From: an uncultured Flavobacteriales bacterium
Lineage (GTDB): Bacteria > Bacteroidota > Bacteroidia > Flavobacteriales > Schleiferiaceae
DNA length: 44,662 bases
NCBI GenBank assembly: GCA_950073045.1
Contig: CATMQD010000004.1
Coordinates: 1-44,662 of the forward strand
Direction: 5' to 3'
Of the stretch, positions 27,514-38,281 are shown piece after piece. Made by a program: the position numbers and the translations under genes. Numbering within the stretch: the first letter of the stretch is position 1; each line of letters begins with the position of its first letter. The notes under the pieces are model-generated. The model did no database searches. It was given only the letters and a program-made list of their open reading frames with translations, and had not been told where the DNA came from.

Positions 27514-27546
27514 AAAAAAAAGCCGCCTCCCTAAAGAAGCGGCTTT
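27514..27546 (-). terminator. Terminator of the sdh operon
   Basis: Minus strand: AAAGCCGC-TTCTTTAGGGAG-GCGGCTTT followed by T-tract; 8-bp stem. Confidence 0.75.
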
Positions 27547-27581
27547 CCAATGTATGTTCATTGCCTAGAGCAAGTGCTTAA

Positions 27582-27629
27582 TACTAAATACTAGCTACTA
27601 AATACTATGTACTAAGTATTATTTACTAC
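27582..27629. repeat. Short tandem array of a ~14-bp unit (TACTAAATACTANN) abutting sdhB
   Basis: TACTAAATACTAgc / TACTAAATACTAtg / TACTAAGTATTAtt / TACTAC at 27582, 27596, 27610 and 27624. Confidence 0.8.
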
Positions 27630-28377
27630 TTGCCAAGCTAGCACCTAAGTATTCGCGGTTCATGCGAGCAATGTTTTCTAGAGAAATCTCTTTTGGACAT
27701 TCTTCTGCGCAAGCGCCCACATTAGAACAGTTACCAAAGCCTTCTAAATCCATTTGATTTACCATGTTTAGTACGCGGTCTTTAGCTTCTACTTTCCCTT
27801 GTGGTAAAAGTGATAACTGTGAAACCTTAGCTGAAACGAATAACATGGCCGAAGCATTAGGACAAGCGGCAACACAAGCACCACAGCCAATGCAAGTAGC
27901 AGAGTTAAAGGCTTCATCAGCATCGGCCTTAGGCACTGGCATAGCATTGGCATCTAGGGTGTTACCCGAAGTGTTTACCGAAACATAACCTCCCGCTTCA
28001 ATAATGCGATCAAAAGCATTACGATCTACCGAAAGGTCTTTAATTACCGGGAAGGCACGTGAGCGCCAAGGCTCAATGTAAATGGTGTCGCCATCTTTAA
28101 ACTTCCGCATGTGAAGCTGGCAAGTGGTAGTGGCATTTTGTGGTCCGTGTGGCTCCCCATTAATATGGAGTGAGCACATTCCACAAATTCCTTCACGACA
28201 ATCGTGATCGAATACTACTGGCTCTTCACCTTTGGTAATCAGCTCTTCATTAAGCTGGTCCATCATTTCTAGGAAGGAACTATCGGCGCTAACATTTTTA
28301 ATAGCGTAGTCCTTAAGTTCTCCCTTTGTATTTTGATTGGCTTGACGCCAGATTTTTAATTTAAGATCCATGAGCAA
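27619..28377 (-). CDS. sdhB: Succinate dehydrogenase/fumarate reductase iron-sulfur subunit
   Basis: [58 protein letters not shown] cysteine clusters. Confidence 0.94.
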   Translation of the reverse strand: MLMDLKLKIWRQANQNTKGELKDYAIKNVSADSSFLEMMDQLNEELITKGEEPVVFDHDCREGICGMCSLHINGEPHGPQNATTTCQLHMRKFKDGDTIYIEPWRSRAFPVIKDLSVDRNAFDRIIEAGGYVSVNTSGNTLDANAMPVPKADADEAFNSATCIGCGACVAACPNASAMLFVSAKVSQLSLLPQGKVEAKDRVLNMVNQMDLEGFGNCSNVGACAEECPKEISLENIARMNREYLGASLASSK

Positions 28378-28390
28378 AAATTTTTGAGTG

Positions 28391-30391
28391 TTACTTGTAA
28401 CTACGGGTTTTCAATTCCACATTTTCGAATACCAATTCTTCCTTCACTAGTTCAGCATTACCGGCATCTCCGGTGTACTTCCAGGAAGAAACAAAGGCGT
28501 AATCTTCATCACGTCGAAGGGCTTCACCTTCTTCGGTTTGGAATTCTTCACGGAAGTGACCCCCGCAAGATTCTTCACGCTCTAGGGCATCTTTACACAT
28601 TAATTCACCCAGTTCCATGAAGTCGGCCACACGCATGGCTTTGTCCAACTCGGGGTTCATTTCATTTGCGCCACCGGGGATACGTACATTCTGCCAGAAC
28701 TCTTCACGTAGTTCACGAATTTCTTTAATCGCTTCTTGTAATCCTTGCGCATTACGTGCCATACCACATTTGTTCCACATGATGTTACCTAGGCGTTTAT
28801 GGTAGTGGTCTACGCTGCTATCGCCTTTGGCATTCATCAATTTGTCGATGGTTCCACGCACTTCTTTTTCGGCTTCTTCAAATGCTGCATGATTGGTGTC
28901 GATAGCACCAGTACGGATTTCATCAGCCAAGTATTCGCCAATAGTGTAAGGAATTACAAAATAACCATCGGCTAGGCCTTGCATAAGGGCCGAAGCACCT
29001 AAGCGGTTGGCACCATGGTCGGAGAAGTTAGCTTCACCTAGAGCAAACATACCTGGTACGGTAGTCATTAAGTTATAGTCCACCCAAATGCCACCCATGG
29101 TGTAGTGCACCGCAGGGTAAATCATCATTGGGGTTTCGTATGGATTGTCATCTACGATTTTCTCGTACATGGCGAAAAGGTTACCATATTTAGCTTCTAC
29201 TACCGCGGTACCTAATTCTTTAATTTTTGCAGCACTTGGATTATCGATGCCTTTTACATTGGCTTCGGTTTTTCCATATCGCTCAATTGCTGCGGCAAAA
29301 TCTAAGTATACTGCTTCGCCAGTTTGGTTTACACCATAACCTTCATCGCAACGCTCTTTGGCGGCACGTGAAGCAACGTCGCGTGGTACTAAGTTACCGA
29401 ATGATGGGTAACGACGTTCTAGATAATAGTCGCGTTTTTCCTCTGGAAGATCGGTGGGCTTTAATTTACCCGCGCGAATTGCCTCGGCATCCTTACGATC
29501 TTTAGGTACCCAAATACGTCCGTCATTACGGAGCGACTCACTCATCAGCGTAAGCTTAGACTGGTGATCGCCAGAAACAGGAATACATGTGGGGTGAATC
29601 TGCGTAAAGCAAGGATTGGCAAATAGCGCCCCTTTCTTATGAGCCTTCCAAGCGGCAGAGCCATTAGATCCCATTGCATTGGTAGAAAGGAAGAACACGT
29701 TACCATAACCGCCAGAGGCAATTACTACTGCGTGGGCACCATGGCGCTGAATTTCTCCAGTTACAAGGTTTCGGGCAATAATACCACGGGCTTTACCATC
29801 CACTAATACTACATCGAGCATTTCGTGACGGTTATACATCTTAACCTTACCCTTGGAAATTTGGCGACTTAATGCCGAGTATGCCCCTAATAATAATTGC
29901 TGTCCGGTTTGACCTTTAGCATAGAAGGTACGACTTACTTGCACCCCACCGAAAGAACGGTTATCGAGGGTACCGCCATACTCCCTTGCAAAGGGAACAC
30001 CTTGTGCTACAGCTTGGTCGATAATATTTGCGGAAACTTCAGCTAAACGGTAAACGTTTGCTTCACGAGAGCGGTAGTCGCCCCCTTTAATGGTATCGTA
30101 GAACAAACGGTAAACGGAGTCACCATCGTTCTGATAGTTTTTTGCTGCATTAATACCACCTTGTGCCGCAATAGAGTGCGCACGACGTGGGGAATCTTGG
30201 AAACAAAAGGCTTTTACATTGTAACCCATCTCAGCTAAAGAAGCTGCGGCGGAGCTACCAGCCAATCCCGTTCCAACAACAATAACATCGATATTCCTTT
30301 TGTTGGCAGGGTTTACCAAGCGAATGTTGGCTTTGTGATTTTGCCACTTCGTTTCGAGTGGTCCCTCTGGAATTTTCGAATCTAACTTCAT
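28391..30391 (-). CDS. sdhA: Succinate dehydrogenase/fumarate reductase flavoprotein subunit
   Basis: [86 protein letters not shown]. Confidence 0.96.
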   Translation of the reverse strand: MKLDSKIPEGPLETKWQNHKANIRLVNPANKRNIDVIVVGTGLAGSSAAASLAEMGYNVKAFCFQDSPRRAHSIAAQGGINAAKNYQNDGDSVYRLFYDTIKGGDYRSREANVYRLAEVSANIIDQAVAQGVPFAREYGGTLDNRSFGGVQVSRTFYAKGQTGQQLLLGAYSALSRQISKGKVKMYNRHEMLDVVLVDGKARGIIARNLVTGEIQRHGAHAVVIASGGYGNVFFLSTNAMGSNGSAAWKAHKKGALFANPCFTQIHPTCIPVSGDHQSKLTLMSESLRNDGRIWVPKDRKDAEAIRAGKLKPTDLPEEKRDYYLERRYPSFGNLVPRDVASRAAKERCDEGYGVNQTGEAVYLDFAAAIERYGKTEANVKGIDNPSAAKIKELGTAVVEAKYGNLFAMYEKIVDDNPYETPMMIYPAVHYTMGGIWVDYNLMTTVPGMFALGEANFSDHGANRLGASALMQGLADGYFVIPYTIGEYLADEIRTGAIDTNHAAFEEAEKEVRGTIDKLMNAKGDSSVDHYHKRLGNIMWNKCGMARNAQGLQEAIKEIRELREEFWQNVRIPGGANEMNPELDKAMRVADFMELGELMCKDALEREESCGGHFREEFQTEEGEALRRDEDYAFVSSWKYTGDAGNAELVKEELVFENVELKTRSYK

Positions 30392-30402
30392 GGAGATTGC
30401 TT

Positions 30403-31158
30403 TTAGTTTTTAGCCATTAAAATGTACACAGGAATGATGGCGTAAGCCAGGGGAATGATCACGGAAATTCCATAACCCACTTTTTTGATAACTGGAGTGT
30501 ATCGCTTGTGATTTAAACCGAAAGTTTGAAATGCACTTGCGAATCCATGCCATAAGTGGAAGGCGATTGCCGCCATGGAGATCACGTATAGTAAAACAAA
30601 GATCAATCCAGCGCTACCATCCTGATAGGTTTTGATAACCACGGCAGCTAGATTTTTGTTTCCTTCAGAGTCAACACCAATATCGCCCCAATGCATTTGG
30701 TACCAAAACTGACCCATATGCATAATGATAAAGGCTAAAATGATGGTTCCTAATAACCCCATATTACGGGAGGCCCAAATAGAGTTGGTGTTTGGTTTCC
30801 AACTTTTGTAGCGCTCGGGACGGGCTTTGCGATTTTGCATTACCAACACAATACCATCAATGGCATGGAAGAGAATACTAATGTAGAGCACATAGCTAAT
30901 GATCTTGATTAGCGGGAAGCTAGTCATGAATTTAGCATAGGCGTTAAATTTTTCTTGACCCTCAACGCTAAGGTCTAAAAGCTGGAGGTTACCCAGTAAA
31001 TGCACGATCAAAAAGCTAATTAAAAACAAGCCGGTGATCGCCATCCAATACTTCTTTGCAATGGATGAACCTAAAATCCCTGATTTTGCCATAGTTGTAG
31101 TCTGTGCCGATTGAGTTTTCGCAAATTTAAGAAGCGCTGGCGGTTTAACAACTAGCAA
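30403..31158 (-). CDS. sdhC: Succinate dehydrogenase cytochrome b subunit
   Basis: [65 protein letters not shown]; upstream of sdhA in operon order. Confidence 0.93.
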   Translation of the reverse strand: MLVVKPPALLKFAKTQSAQTTTMAKSGILGSSIAKKYWMAITGLFLISFLIVHLLGNLQLLDLSVEGQEKFNAYAKFMTSFPLIKIISYVLYISILFHAIDGIVLVMQNRKARPERYKSWKPNTNSIWASRNMGLLGTIILAFIIMHMGQFWYQMHWGDIGVDSEGNKNLAAVVIKTYQDGSAGLIFVLLYVISMAAIAFHLWHGFASAFQTFGLNHKRYTPVIKKVGYGISVIIPLAYAIIPVYILMAKN

Positions 31159-31222
31159 TTTTATTTAGAACGATTAAAGAAAAGGGCCGGATTGAAGAGT
31201 AGATAAGCCATTCCTTAATTCC

Positions 31223-31230
31223 TAACTTTG
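31223..31230 (+). promoter_or_regulatory. Candidate -7 box (TAnnTTTG) for pepP
   Basis: TAACTTTG 22 nt upstream of the ATG at 31253; no clear -33 TTTG seen. Confidence 0.45.
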
Positions 31231-31252
31231 CGGAAATCTCAAAAAATATCTC

Positions 31253-32542
31253 ATGCGTTACGATCCTATCGACCCGCAATTATTCATTGATAACCGTAAG
31301 AAGTTTACTGGTAAATTACCAGCTGGCGCCTTAGCGATCTTCAATGCCAACGATATAATGCCAACCAATGCCGACGGTACTTTACCCTTAGTGCAAAATC
31401 GCGATTTGTTTTACCTCACAGGGGTAGACCAAGAGGAAACGATTTTAGTGCTTTTCCCCGATGCCTATAATCCGGCTCATCGGGAGATGCTATTCCTTAT
31501 TGAGACCAATGATGAGATTGCCCGCTGGGAAGGAGCGAAGTTTACCAAAGAGCAAGCCACTAAGCATACCGGAATTCAATCGGTATTTTGGTTAAACGAC
31601 TTTGAGAAGATTATGAAAGATGTGATGTCTCAGGCACACTCGATCTTTCTAAATAGTAATGAGCATTTAAGAGCCAATACCACGGTAGAAACTAGAGACG
31701 ACCGTTTCCGCAAGTGGATTATGGAAAAACACCCCATGCATCGTTATGAGCGCAGTGCGCCAATTATGCATCAACTTCGTGCGGTGAAATCTCCGCTAGA
31801 GATTGAAATCATGAAGAAGGCGAATGCTATTAATACCAAAGCCTTTCATCGCATTCTTAAGTTTATGAAACCTGGGGTGATGGAGTATGAGTTAGAAGCT
31901 GAGTTCATTCATGAGTATAAGCGCAATGGTTCACCAGATTTTAGCTACACCCCAATTATTGCTTCCGGTGCAAATGCTTGTGTTTTACATTATATAGAGA
32001 ATGAAGCTGAATGTAAAGATGGCGACTTAGTACTTTTCGATTGTGGTAATTGGTATGCAAACTATGCTAGTGATGTTACCCGTTGCTATCCGGTTAATGG
32101 TAGGTTTACCGACCGTCAGAAAGAAGTGTACAATGCAGTATTGCGCGTAGAAAAAGCGGCGATGGAGTTACTTCGTCCAGGTAATCAATTGCACGAATAT
32201 CATAAAGAGGTAGGTGAGCTTATGACCAAAGAGTTGCTCGACCTAAAGTTGATTGATAAAACCGATGTGAAAAATCAGGACCCGAATTGGCCTGCTTACA
32301 AGAAATACTTCATGCATGGTACCTCTCATTATATTGGATTAGATGTGCATGATGTAGGCTTATGGACCGATAAAATGCAAGCAGGAAATGTGTTTACCTG
32401 TGAGCCGGGAATCTATATCCCAGAAGAAGGTATTGGCATTCGTATTGAAGATGATATTGTGATTGGCGAAAACGAAAACCTCAATATGACCGCCGGTATT
32501 CCTAAGGAAATTGAGGAAATCGAAGAAATAATGAATAGCTAA
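31253..32542 (+). CDS. pepP: Xaa-Pro aminopeptidase (aminopeptidase P)
   Basis: LVLFDCGNWYANYASDVTRCYPVNGRFTDRQKEVYNAV, HGTSHYIGLDVHDVG, FTCEPGIYIPEEGIGIRIEDDIVI. Confidence 0.94.
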   Translation: MRYDPIDPQLFIDNRKKFTGKLPAGALAIFNANDIMPTNADGTLPLVQNRDLFYLTGVDQEETILVLFPDAYNPAHREMLFLIETNDEIARWEGAKFTKEQATKHTGIQSVFWLNDFEKIMKDVMSQAHSIFLNSNEHLRANTTVETRDDRFRKWIMEKHPMHRYERSAPIMHQLRAVKSPLEIEIMKKANAINTKAFHRILKFMKPGVMEYELEAEFIHEYKRNGSPDFSYTPIIASGANACVLHYIENEAECKDGDLVLFDCGNWYANYASDVTRCYPVNGRFTDRQKEVYNAVLRVEKAAMELLRPGNQLHEYHKEVGELMTKELLDLKLIDKTDVKNQDPNWPAYKKYFMHGTSHYIGLDVHDVGLWTDKMQAGNVFTCEPGIYIPEEGIGIRIEDDIVIGENENLNMTAGIPKEIEEIEEIMNS

Positions 32543-33330
32543 TGCGAACCATCGAGTTCCAACATAAAGGGGCTCGCTTTATAGCGGAAGATGAAGGAAG
32601 AGGCCGGGCGGTCATCTTTCTTCATGGTTTTTTAGAGAACCGACGGATGTGGAAGGATCTTCTGCCCAAACTGCCTCGAAACATTCGGAAAATCACCCTC
32701 GATCTACCAGGTCATGGAGATTCGGAAAACCTAGCCTATGTGCATAGCATGGAAGAAATGGCGGAGGTAGTGATGTCTTTAATGAAACGCCTCTTTATTC
32801 GAAAGGCCGTAATATGCGGACATTCCATGGGAGGCTATGTGGCTATGGCTTTCGCCGAGAAGTACCCCGATAATTTAAAGGGCTTAGTGCTGATGAATTC
32901 CAATTCTCGGGCCGATTCGGAGGAACGAAAGATTAATCGTGGACGAGCGATTCAATTGGTAAAGCAAAATCCAAAGAGTTACATCCGCAATGCCATTCCT
33001 TTACTATTTAGCGAGGAAAGCCGCCATAGACTAAAGGCTGAGGTGAACTGGGCTCGCGATGAAGGCCTGCGCACATCGGTGCAAGGGGTTGTTGCTGCTT
33101 TGGAAGGCATGAAGCTTCGTCCAGATCGAGAAGCCATTCTTGAATTTGCGCCTTATCCTATTTTGTTAATTGCCTCTAAAAAAGATTCGGTTTTACCTTT
33201 TGAAATGCTACAGGAGCAAATGGAACATCGTGCAGTAAAGCCTTTAATTTTAGAGGAAGGGCATATGTCGCATTTAGAAGAACCAGAAAGCTTAGTACAA
33301 GGATTAAAGCAATTTCTCTATGACCTCTAA
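32542..33330 (+). CDS. Alpha/beta-fold hydrolase
   Basis: VIFLHGFLENRRMW, LDLPGHGDS, ICGHSMGGYVAMAFAEKYP; TAATG overlap with pepP. Confidence 0.92.
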   Translation: MRTIEFQHKGARFIAEDEGRGRAVIFLHGFLENRRMWKDLLPKLPRNIRKITLDLPGHGDSENLAYVHSMEEMAEVVMSLMKRLFIRKAVICGHSMGGYVAMAFAEKYPDNLKGLVLMNSNSRADSEERKINRGRAIQLVKQNPKSYIRNAIPLLFSEESRHRLKAEVNWARDEGLRTSVQGVVAALEGMKLRPDREAILEFAPYPILLIASKKDSVLPFEMLQEQMEHRAVKPLILEEGHMSHLEEPESLVQGLKQFLYDL

Positions 33331-33598
33331 ATTTTAGTGCTCGTTTTTATTCTTAATTATCATTGGTAATTTTTAGAGTCTAGATTTTTTTGAGTCTTCA
33401 AAATGAGTTGCTTTCAATGCTACTATATATTAAGGTCCTGAGAATCAGTGGTGCTTCCCTTTTAAATTAATAGGATTTGAACTGCAAATTCTGATTTTAA
33501 GATTCTATATTCGTTCCTCAATACCCCCATAATTTAAGGAGAGCGAGCAGATTTAGCTCGAGTTGTATTTAAATCTTGCGTCTATCGCAACAGAATTT

Positions 33599-34531
33599 AT
33601 GGGGGAGAAACTCTTTCAGGCAAGGATAATGGATTCCTTGGGTGAACGCCTTGGTGCAAGCGAAGTTGTTAGTAAATGGCTAGTAGAAACTCTAGATATA
33701 GAGTATAGTACCGCACGTAGGAAATTTAATGGTGATATTAAGATTAGCCTCGGGCAATTTGAGAAAATTGTGCAGCGAGCTCCTTATGTTTTAGCCGATA
33801 CTATCAAGTTAATTCTAGGCGAAAACACTTTCATTACTACCTACAGTAGTTTTAGAAATAAACGAGAGGTCGATGATTATTTAAAGGCGATAATTAAAAG
33901 GTTTGAAGCCGCACTCAAGCACAAAGCCCAGCTAAAGTATGTGGCTCGAGATCTTCCCTTGTTTTTCTTTTTGGCAGATCGACGTTTGGCAGAATTTAAA
34001 ATCTCACTTTGGTCTCATCAGCTCGGCGATAATGGCCTAATGCACCTAGATATTGAAACTTTTGCCCTTTGCAAAGAAGTACACCGCTTATACAAACACC
34101 TAGAGAGTATAGAAGTCTGGAACCGTAATATGCTTCATAATCAGGCCAAGATGATAAATTGGTTTTGTGGATTAAAGCGCATTAATGAGACCTACCGTAG
34201 AGGCCTTTTCGAAGCGATGGAAGAACAAATTGGCGTATATAAGCAATGGTCGGAAGTAGGAAGAAAAGACAATGCTGGTTTTATCGACCTTCTCTTTACC
34301 GATTTCATTACCATGAATAATGGCGGTTTAATAGAAGCCGAAGGTTTACAATATCTAATGACCGCTATTAGTAGTGTAAACTTTGTAACCTTTAACGATG
34401 CCGTATTATGCACAAATTTCATCGATGAATTTGAGCAACATCGTTCTTATGCCATCTCCGTAAGTTGCCATAATGCCTTAGAACGCGAAAGGGGTTTTGA
34501 TTTGCTACTCGATGAGTTGCGTAACCACTAA
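33599..34531 (+). CDS. Hypothetical protein; possible N-terminal HTH plus helical C-terminal region
   Basis: GASEVVSKWLVETLDIEYSTARRKFNGDIKISLGQFEKIVQRAP suggests an HTH-like head; remainder unrecognised. Start chosen at ATG 33599 rather than TTG 33563. Confidence 0.65.
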   Translation: MGEKLFQARIMDSLGERLGASEVVSKWLVETLDIEYSTARRKFNGDIKISLGQFEKIVQRAPYVLADTIKLILGENTFITTYSSFRNKREVDDYLKAIIKRFEAALKHKAQLKYVARDLPLFFFLADRRLAEFKISLWSHQLGDNGLMHLDIETFALCKEVHRLYKHLESIEVWNRNMLHNQAKMINWFCGLKRINETYRRGLFEAMEEQIGVYKQWSEVGRKDNAGFIDLLFTDFITMNNGGLIEAEGLQYLMTAISSVNFVTFNDAVLCTNFIDEFEQHRSYAISVSCHNALERERGFDLLLDELRNH

Positions 34532-35583
34532 ACCTCTTTATTTATATCGCGCATAGCGTTCCAACCTTGGGCCTGAAGTGGAACTTCCGCCCCATCACGG
34601 GCAACAAGCATATTGCCTTGGGCAGCTTCCGTCATGTGACCAATAACCGTTAAATGTGGATTGGCTTTTATTTTATCATGATCCTCTAAAGGCATGGTGA
34701 AAAGCAGCTCATAATCTTCACCTCCATTTAAAGCGATGGTGGTTGCACTTAACTTAAACTCCTCGCAAAGCTTATAAACGGAAGGATCGATCGGAATTTT
34801 CTCCTCGTAAATACGAACGCCTAAATTAGAAGACTTGCTAATATGCAAAGCTTCAGAGCTTAATCCATCAGACACATCAATCATAGCGGTGGGTTTCACT
34901 CCCAATTTTTCCAATAATTCTGGAATGTCCTTTCGGGCTTCGGGTTTAAGCTGGCGTTCAATAGGGTATTTATACTCGCTTAAATCGGGTTGTTCATCTG
35001 GATTGGATTGGAACACTGTTTTTTCTCGCTCCAAAACTTGTAAGCCCATATAGGCACCACCGATATCACCACTCAAAACTAATAGGTCATTTTCTTTGGC
35101 GCCCGATCTTTCTACAATCTGATCTTCGTCGGCAGTGCCAATCGCGGTAACGCTAATAATTAAACCCGAATAGGAAGAAGTAGTGTCTCCGCCAACCAAA
35201 TCCACTTCAAATACCTCGCAGGCATGGCGAATTCCCTCGTAAATCTTATCGAGATACTCTATGCCAAAACGATTACTCACCGCAATGCTAACCGTTATTT
35301 GTGTGGGCCTAGCGTTCATCGCGTAGATGTCGGATAAATTTACCGCTACGGCCTTATAACCTAAGTGCTGCGGGGGAGCATAGCTTAAATCGAAGTGCAC
35401 ACCCTCCACTAGCATGTCGGTGCTTACTACCGTACGACCACTAAGGAATTCCAGGATTGCTGCATCGTCGCCAATTCCTTTTATACTAGAGGCTTGGCGA
35501 AGTGGGAAATCGCGACATAAATGCTCGATTAAACCAAATTCGCCTAAGTCACTTAAACTTGAAAATTTTTCTTCCATTGCCAT
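34528..35583 (-). CDS. thiL: Thiamine-monophosphate kinase
   Basis: SIKGIGDDAAILEF, VSTDMLVEGVHFDLSYAPPQHLGYKAVAVNLSDIYAMNARPTQITVS, LVGGDTTSS, MIDVSDGLSSEALHI. Confidence 0.94.
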   Translation of the reverse strand: MAMEEKFSSLSDLGEFGLIEHLCRDFPLRQASSIKGIGDDAAILEFLSGRTVVSTDMLVEGVHFDLSYAPPQHLGYKAVAVNLSDIYAMNARPTQITVSIAVSNRFGIEYLDKIYEGIRHACEVFEVDLVGGDTTSSYSGLIISVTAIGTADEDQIVERSGAKENDLLVLSGDIGGAYMGLQVLEREKTVFQSNPDEQPDLSEYKYPIERQLKPEARKDIPELLEKLGVKPTAMIDVSDGLSSEALHISKSSNLGVRIYEEKIPIDPSVYKLCEEFKLSATTIALNGGEDYELLFTMPLEDHDKIKANPHLTVIGHMTEAAQGNMLVARDGAEVPLQAQGWNAMRDINKEV

Positions 35584-35675
35584 TCTGCAAAATTACACAT
35601 AGTTCTGGCCTATCAAGGGGAATCATTTTTTTGTCTCTAGGTGATGAACATATTCTTTAAGCGAACACTTATATG

Positions 35676-35683
35676 TACCTTTG
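35676..35683 (+). promoter_or_regulatory. Candidate -7 box (TAnnTTTG) for the suf operon
   Basis: TACCTTTG 30 nt upstream of the ATG at 35714. Confidence 0.45.
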
Positions 35684-35713
35684 CAATTAATTTATACTAA
35701 ATCTAAATAACTC

Positions 35714-36043
35714 ATGATCAAAGTATCAGACTCAGCGAAGCAGCGCTTAAGCAGCCTGATGGCGGAGAGTGGGAATAAACTGGAAGAAACCTATGTTCGT
35801 GTAGGAGTGAGCAGTGGTGGATGCAGTGGCCTATCTTATATGCTGGATTTCGATCAGGAAATGAAGGAAACCGATAAACTTTTCGAAGATCATGGTGTAA
35901 AGATACTAGTGGATAAAAAGAGCTTCTTATACTTAGTAGGCACCACCCTAGAATATAGCGGCGGGCTAAATGGTAAAGGATTCTCTTTTAACAATCCCAA
36001 TGCATCTCGCACCTGCGGATGTGGAGAAAGTTTTGCAGTTTAA
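35714..36043 (+). CDS. HesB/IscA/SufA-type iron-sulfur assembly protein
   Basis: RVGVSSGGCSGLSYMLDFD, SRTCGCGESF: three conserved cysteines; first gene of the suf operon. Confidence 0.93.
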   Translation: MIKVSDSAKQRLSSLMAESGNKLEETYVRVGVSSGGCSGLSYMLDFDQEMKETDKLFEDHGVKILVDKKSFLYLVGTTLEYSGGLNGKGFSFNNPNASRTCGCGESFAV

Positions 36044-36055
36044 GAGCACGATATA

Positions 36056-37498
36056 ATGAAGACCGAAGAAAGCTACTTAGAAGAGGTAACCGCCTCGGAA
36101 TATAAATACGGTTTTTACACCGACATTGAGGCCGATAAAGTTCCTCCGGGCTTAAACGAGGACGTTATTAAACTGATCTCGGCTAAGAAAAATGAACCGG
36201 AGTGGATGACCGAATGGCGCTTAGATGCCTATCGGAAATTCTTGAAAATGACCGAGCCTAAATGGCCTAACGTGTCCTATCCAGAACCAGATCTTCAGGC
36301 AATTTCCTATTATTCGGCTCCTAAGAGAAAGAAGGAACTGGAAAGCCTCGATGAGGTTGATCCTGAATTGCTAAAGACCTTCGAAAAACTAGGGATTTCC
36401 TTAGAAGAGCAAAAGCGCCTAAGCGGGGTAGCCATGGATGTGGTAGTTGACTCCGTTTCCGTGAAAACTACTTTTAAAGAAAAGCTTGGCGAGTTAGGAA
36501 TCATCTTCTGCTCAATGTCAGAAGCCATTCAGGAACATCCTGATTTAGTGCGCAAATATCTGGGAACCGTAGTGCCTAAATCCGATAATTACTACGCTGC
36601 TTTAAACTCAGCGGTATTTACCGATGGTTCTTTCTGCTACATCCCTAAAGGCGTACGATGCCCAATGGAACTTAGTACTTACTTCCGTATTAACGAAGCA
36701 GGTACAGGTCAGTTTGAGCGTACTTTAGTAGTAGCCGATGAAGGAAGCTATGTAAGTTACCTTGAAGGTTGTACCGCACCTCAGCGCGATGAGAACCAAT
36801 TGCATGCCGCCGTAGTAGAATTGGTAGCCCTAGACGATGCCGAAATCAAATACTCGACCGTACAAAACTGGTATCCTGGTAATAAGGAAGGTAAAGGTGG
36901 AGTATACAACTTCGTTACCAAACGAGGAATGTGCGAGCGCAATGCTAAAATTTCTTGGACCCAAGTAGAAACTGGTTCAGCGGTAACCTGGAAATACCCT
37001 TCTTGTATATTAAAAGGTGAAAACTCCGTAGGGGAATTTTACAGCGTAGCCGTAACCAATAACTTCCAGCAAGCGGATACCGGAACCAAAATGATCCATC
37101 TGGGTAAGAATACCAAGAGTACTATTATCTCCAAAGGTATTTGCGCCGGTAAATCCAATGGTAGCTATCGTGGATTGGTGAAAATTGGTCCACGCGCCCA
37201 AGATGCTCGAAACTTCTCCCAATGCGATTCCCTTTTAATGGGTAGCAGCTGTGGTTCTCATACTTTTCCTTATATCGAAACGCAGAACAAATCTGCCAAA
37301 GTAGAGCATGAGGCCACAACCTCTAAAATTGGGGAAGACCAAATTTTTTATTGCAACCAGAGAGGTATTGGCGAGGAAGAAGCAATAGCACTTATCGTGA
37401 ATGGTTACTGTAAAGACGTATTAAATCAATTACCGATGGAGTTTGCGGTAGAAGCGCAAAAACTCTTAGCCATCAGCTTAGAAGGATCGGTAGGATAA
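36056..37498 (+). CDS. sufB: Fe-S cluster assembly protein SufB
   Basis: [75 protein letters not shown]. Confidence 0.96.
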   Translation: MKTEESYLEEVTASEYKYGFYTDIEADKVPPGLNEDVIKLISAKKNEPEWMTEWRLDAYRKFLKMTEPKWPNVSYPEPDLQAISYYSAPKRKKELESLDEVDPELLKTFEKLGISLEEQKRLSGVAMDVVVDSVSVKTTFKEKLGELGIIFCSMSEAIQEHPDLVRKYLGTVVPKSDNYYAALNSAVFTDGSFCYIPKGVRCPMELSTYFRINEAGTGQFERTLVVADEGSYVSYLEGCTAPQRDENQLHAAVVELVALDDAEIKYSTVQNWYPGNKEGKGGVYNFVTKRGMCERNAKISWTQVETGSAVTWKYPSCILKGENSVGEFYSVAVTNNFQQADTGTKMIHLGKNTKSTIISKGICAGKSNGSYRGLVKIGPRAQDARNFSQCDSLLMGSSCGSHTFPYIETQNKSAKVEHEATTSKIGEDQIFYCNQRGIGEEEAIALIVNGYCKDVLNQLPMEFAVEAQKLLAISLEGSVG

Positions 37499-37517
37499 TT
37501 TTTCAATAAACATCAGC

Positions 37518-38270
37518 ATGTTAAAGATCAACAACCTTCAAGCGGGAATTGAAGGCAAACAAATACTTAAAGGCATCGACCTCGAGGTTAAACCAGGGGA
37601 AGTGCACGCTATAATGGGTCCTAACGGATCTGGGAAAAGTACCCTATCATCAGTTATTGCGGGTAGAGAAGATTATGAGGTTAGCGCCGGAAACATCGAC
37701 TTCGAAGGAGAGGACCTTCTCGATTTAGATGCCGACGAACGCGCCCACAAAGGAATTTTCCTTTCCTTCCAATATCCTGTAGAAATCCCTGGAGTTACGG
37801 TAACCAACTTCATCAAAACCGCGATTAACGAAACCCGTAAGGCCCGCGGTGAAGAGCCAATGCCCGCCAATATCATGCTAAAGAAAATGCGTGAGAAGAT
37901 GGGACTGCTGGAAATTGACAATACCTTCTTAAGTCGCAGCTTAAACGAAGGGTTCTCTGGCGGAGAGAAAAAGCGTAATGAGATTTTCCAAATGGCAATG
38001 TTGGAACCCAAATTGGCCATTCTCGACGAAACTGATTCAGGCTTAGATATCGATGCCCTGCGCATTGTGGCGAATGGCGTAAATAAACTAAAAAGTAAGG
38101 ATAATGCGATTATCGTAATTACCCACTACCAGCGCCTTTTAGATTATATCGTTCCCGATTTTGTACATGTCCTCCACAAAGGGAAGATTGTTAAAAGCGG
38201 CGATAAAAATCTAGCCATGGAATTAGAAGAAAGAGGCTACGATTGGCTGAAGGAAGGTGTTGAGGCTTAA
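37518..38270 (+). CDS. sufC: Fe-S cluster assembly ATPase SufC
   Basis: HAIMGPNGSGKSTLSSVIAG (Walker A), FSGGEKKRNEIFQMAMLEPKLAILDETDSGLDIDAL. Confidence 0.96.
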   Translation: MLKINNLQAGIEGKQILKGIDLEVKPGEVHAIMGPNGSGKSTLSSVIAGREDYEVSAGNIDFEGEDLLDLDADERAHKGIFLSFQYPVEIPGVTVTNFIKTAINETRKARGEEPMPANIMLKKMREKMGLLEIDNTFLSRSLNEGFSGGEKKRNEIFQMAMLEPKLAILDETDSGLDIDALRIVANGVNKLKSKDNAIIVITHYQRLLDYIVPDFVHVLHKGKIVKSGDKNLAMELEERGYDWLKEGVEA

Positions 38271-38281
38271 TTCAATTTAGA

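Noticed and set aside
27582-27629. TACTAAATACTA array as a mini-CRISPR
   Set aside because: Units are ~14 bp with 2-nt variable positions and no spacers.
37673-38065. Antisense ORF of 130 aa opposite sufC
   Set aside because: Shadow ORF of a highly conserved ATPase gene; no recognisable protein features.
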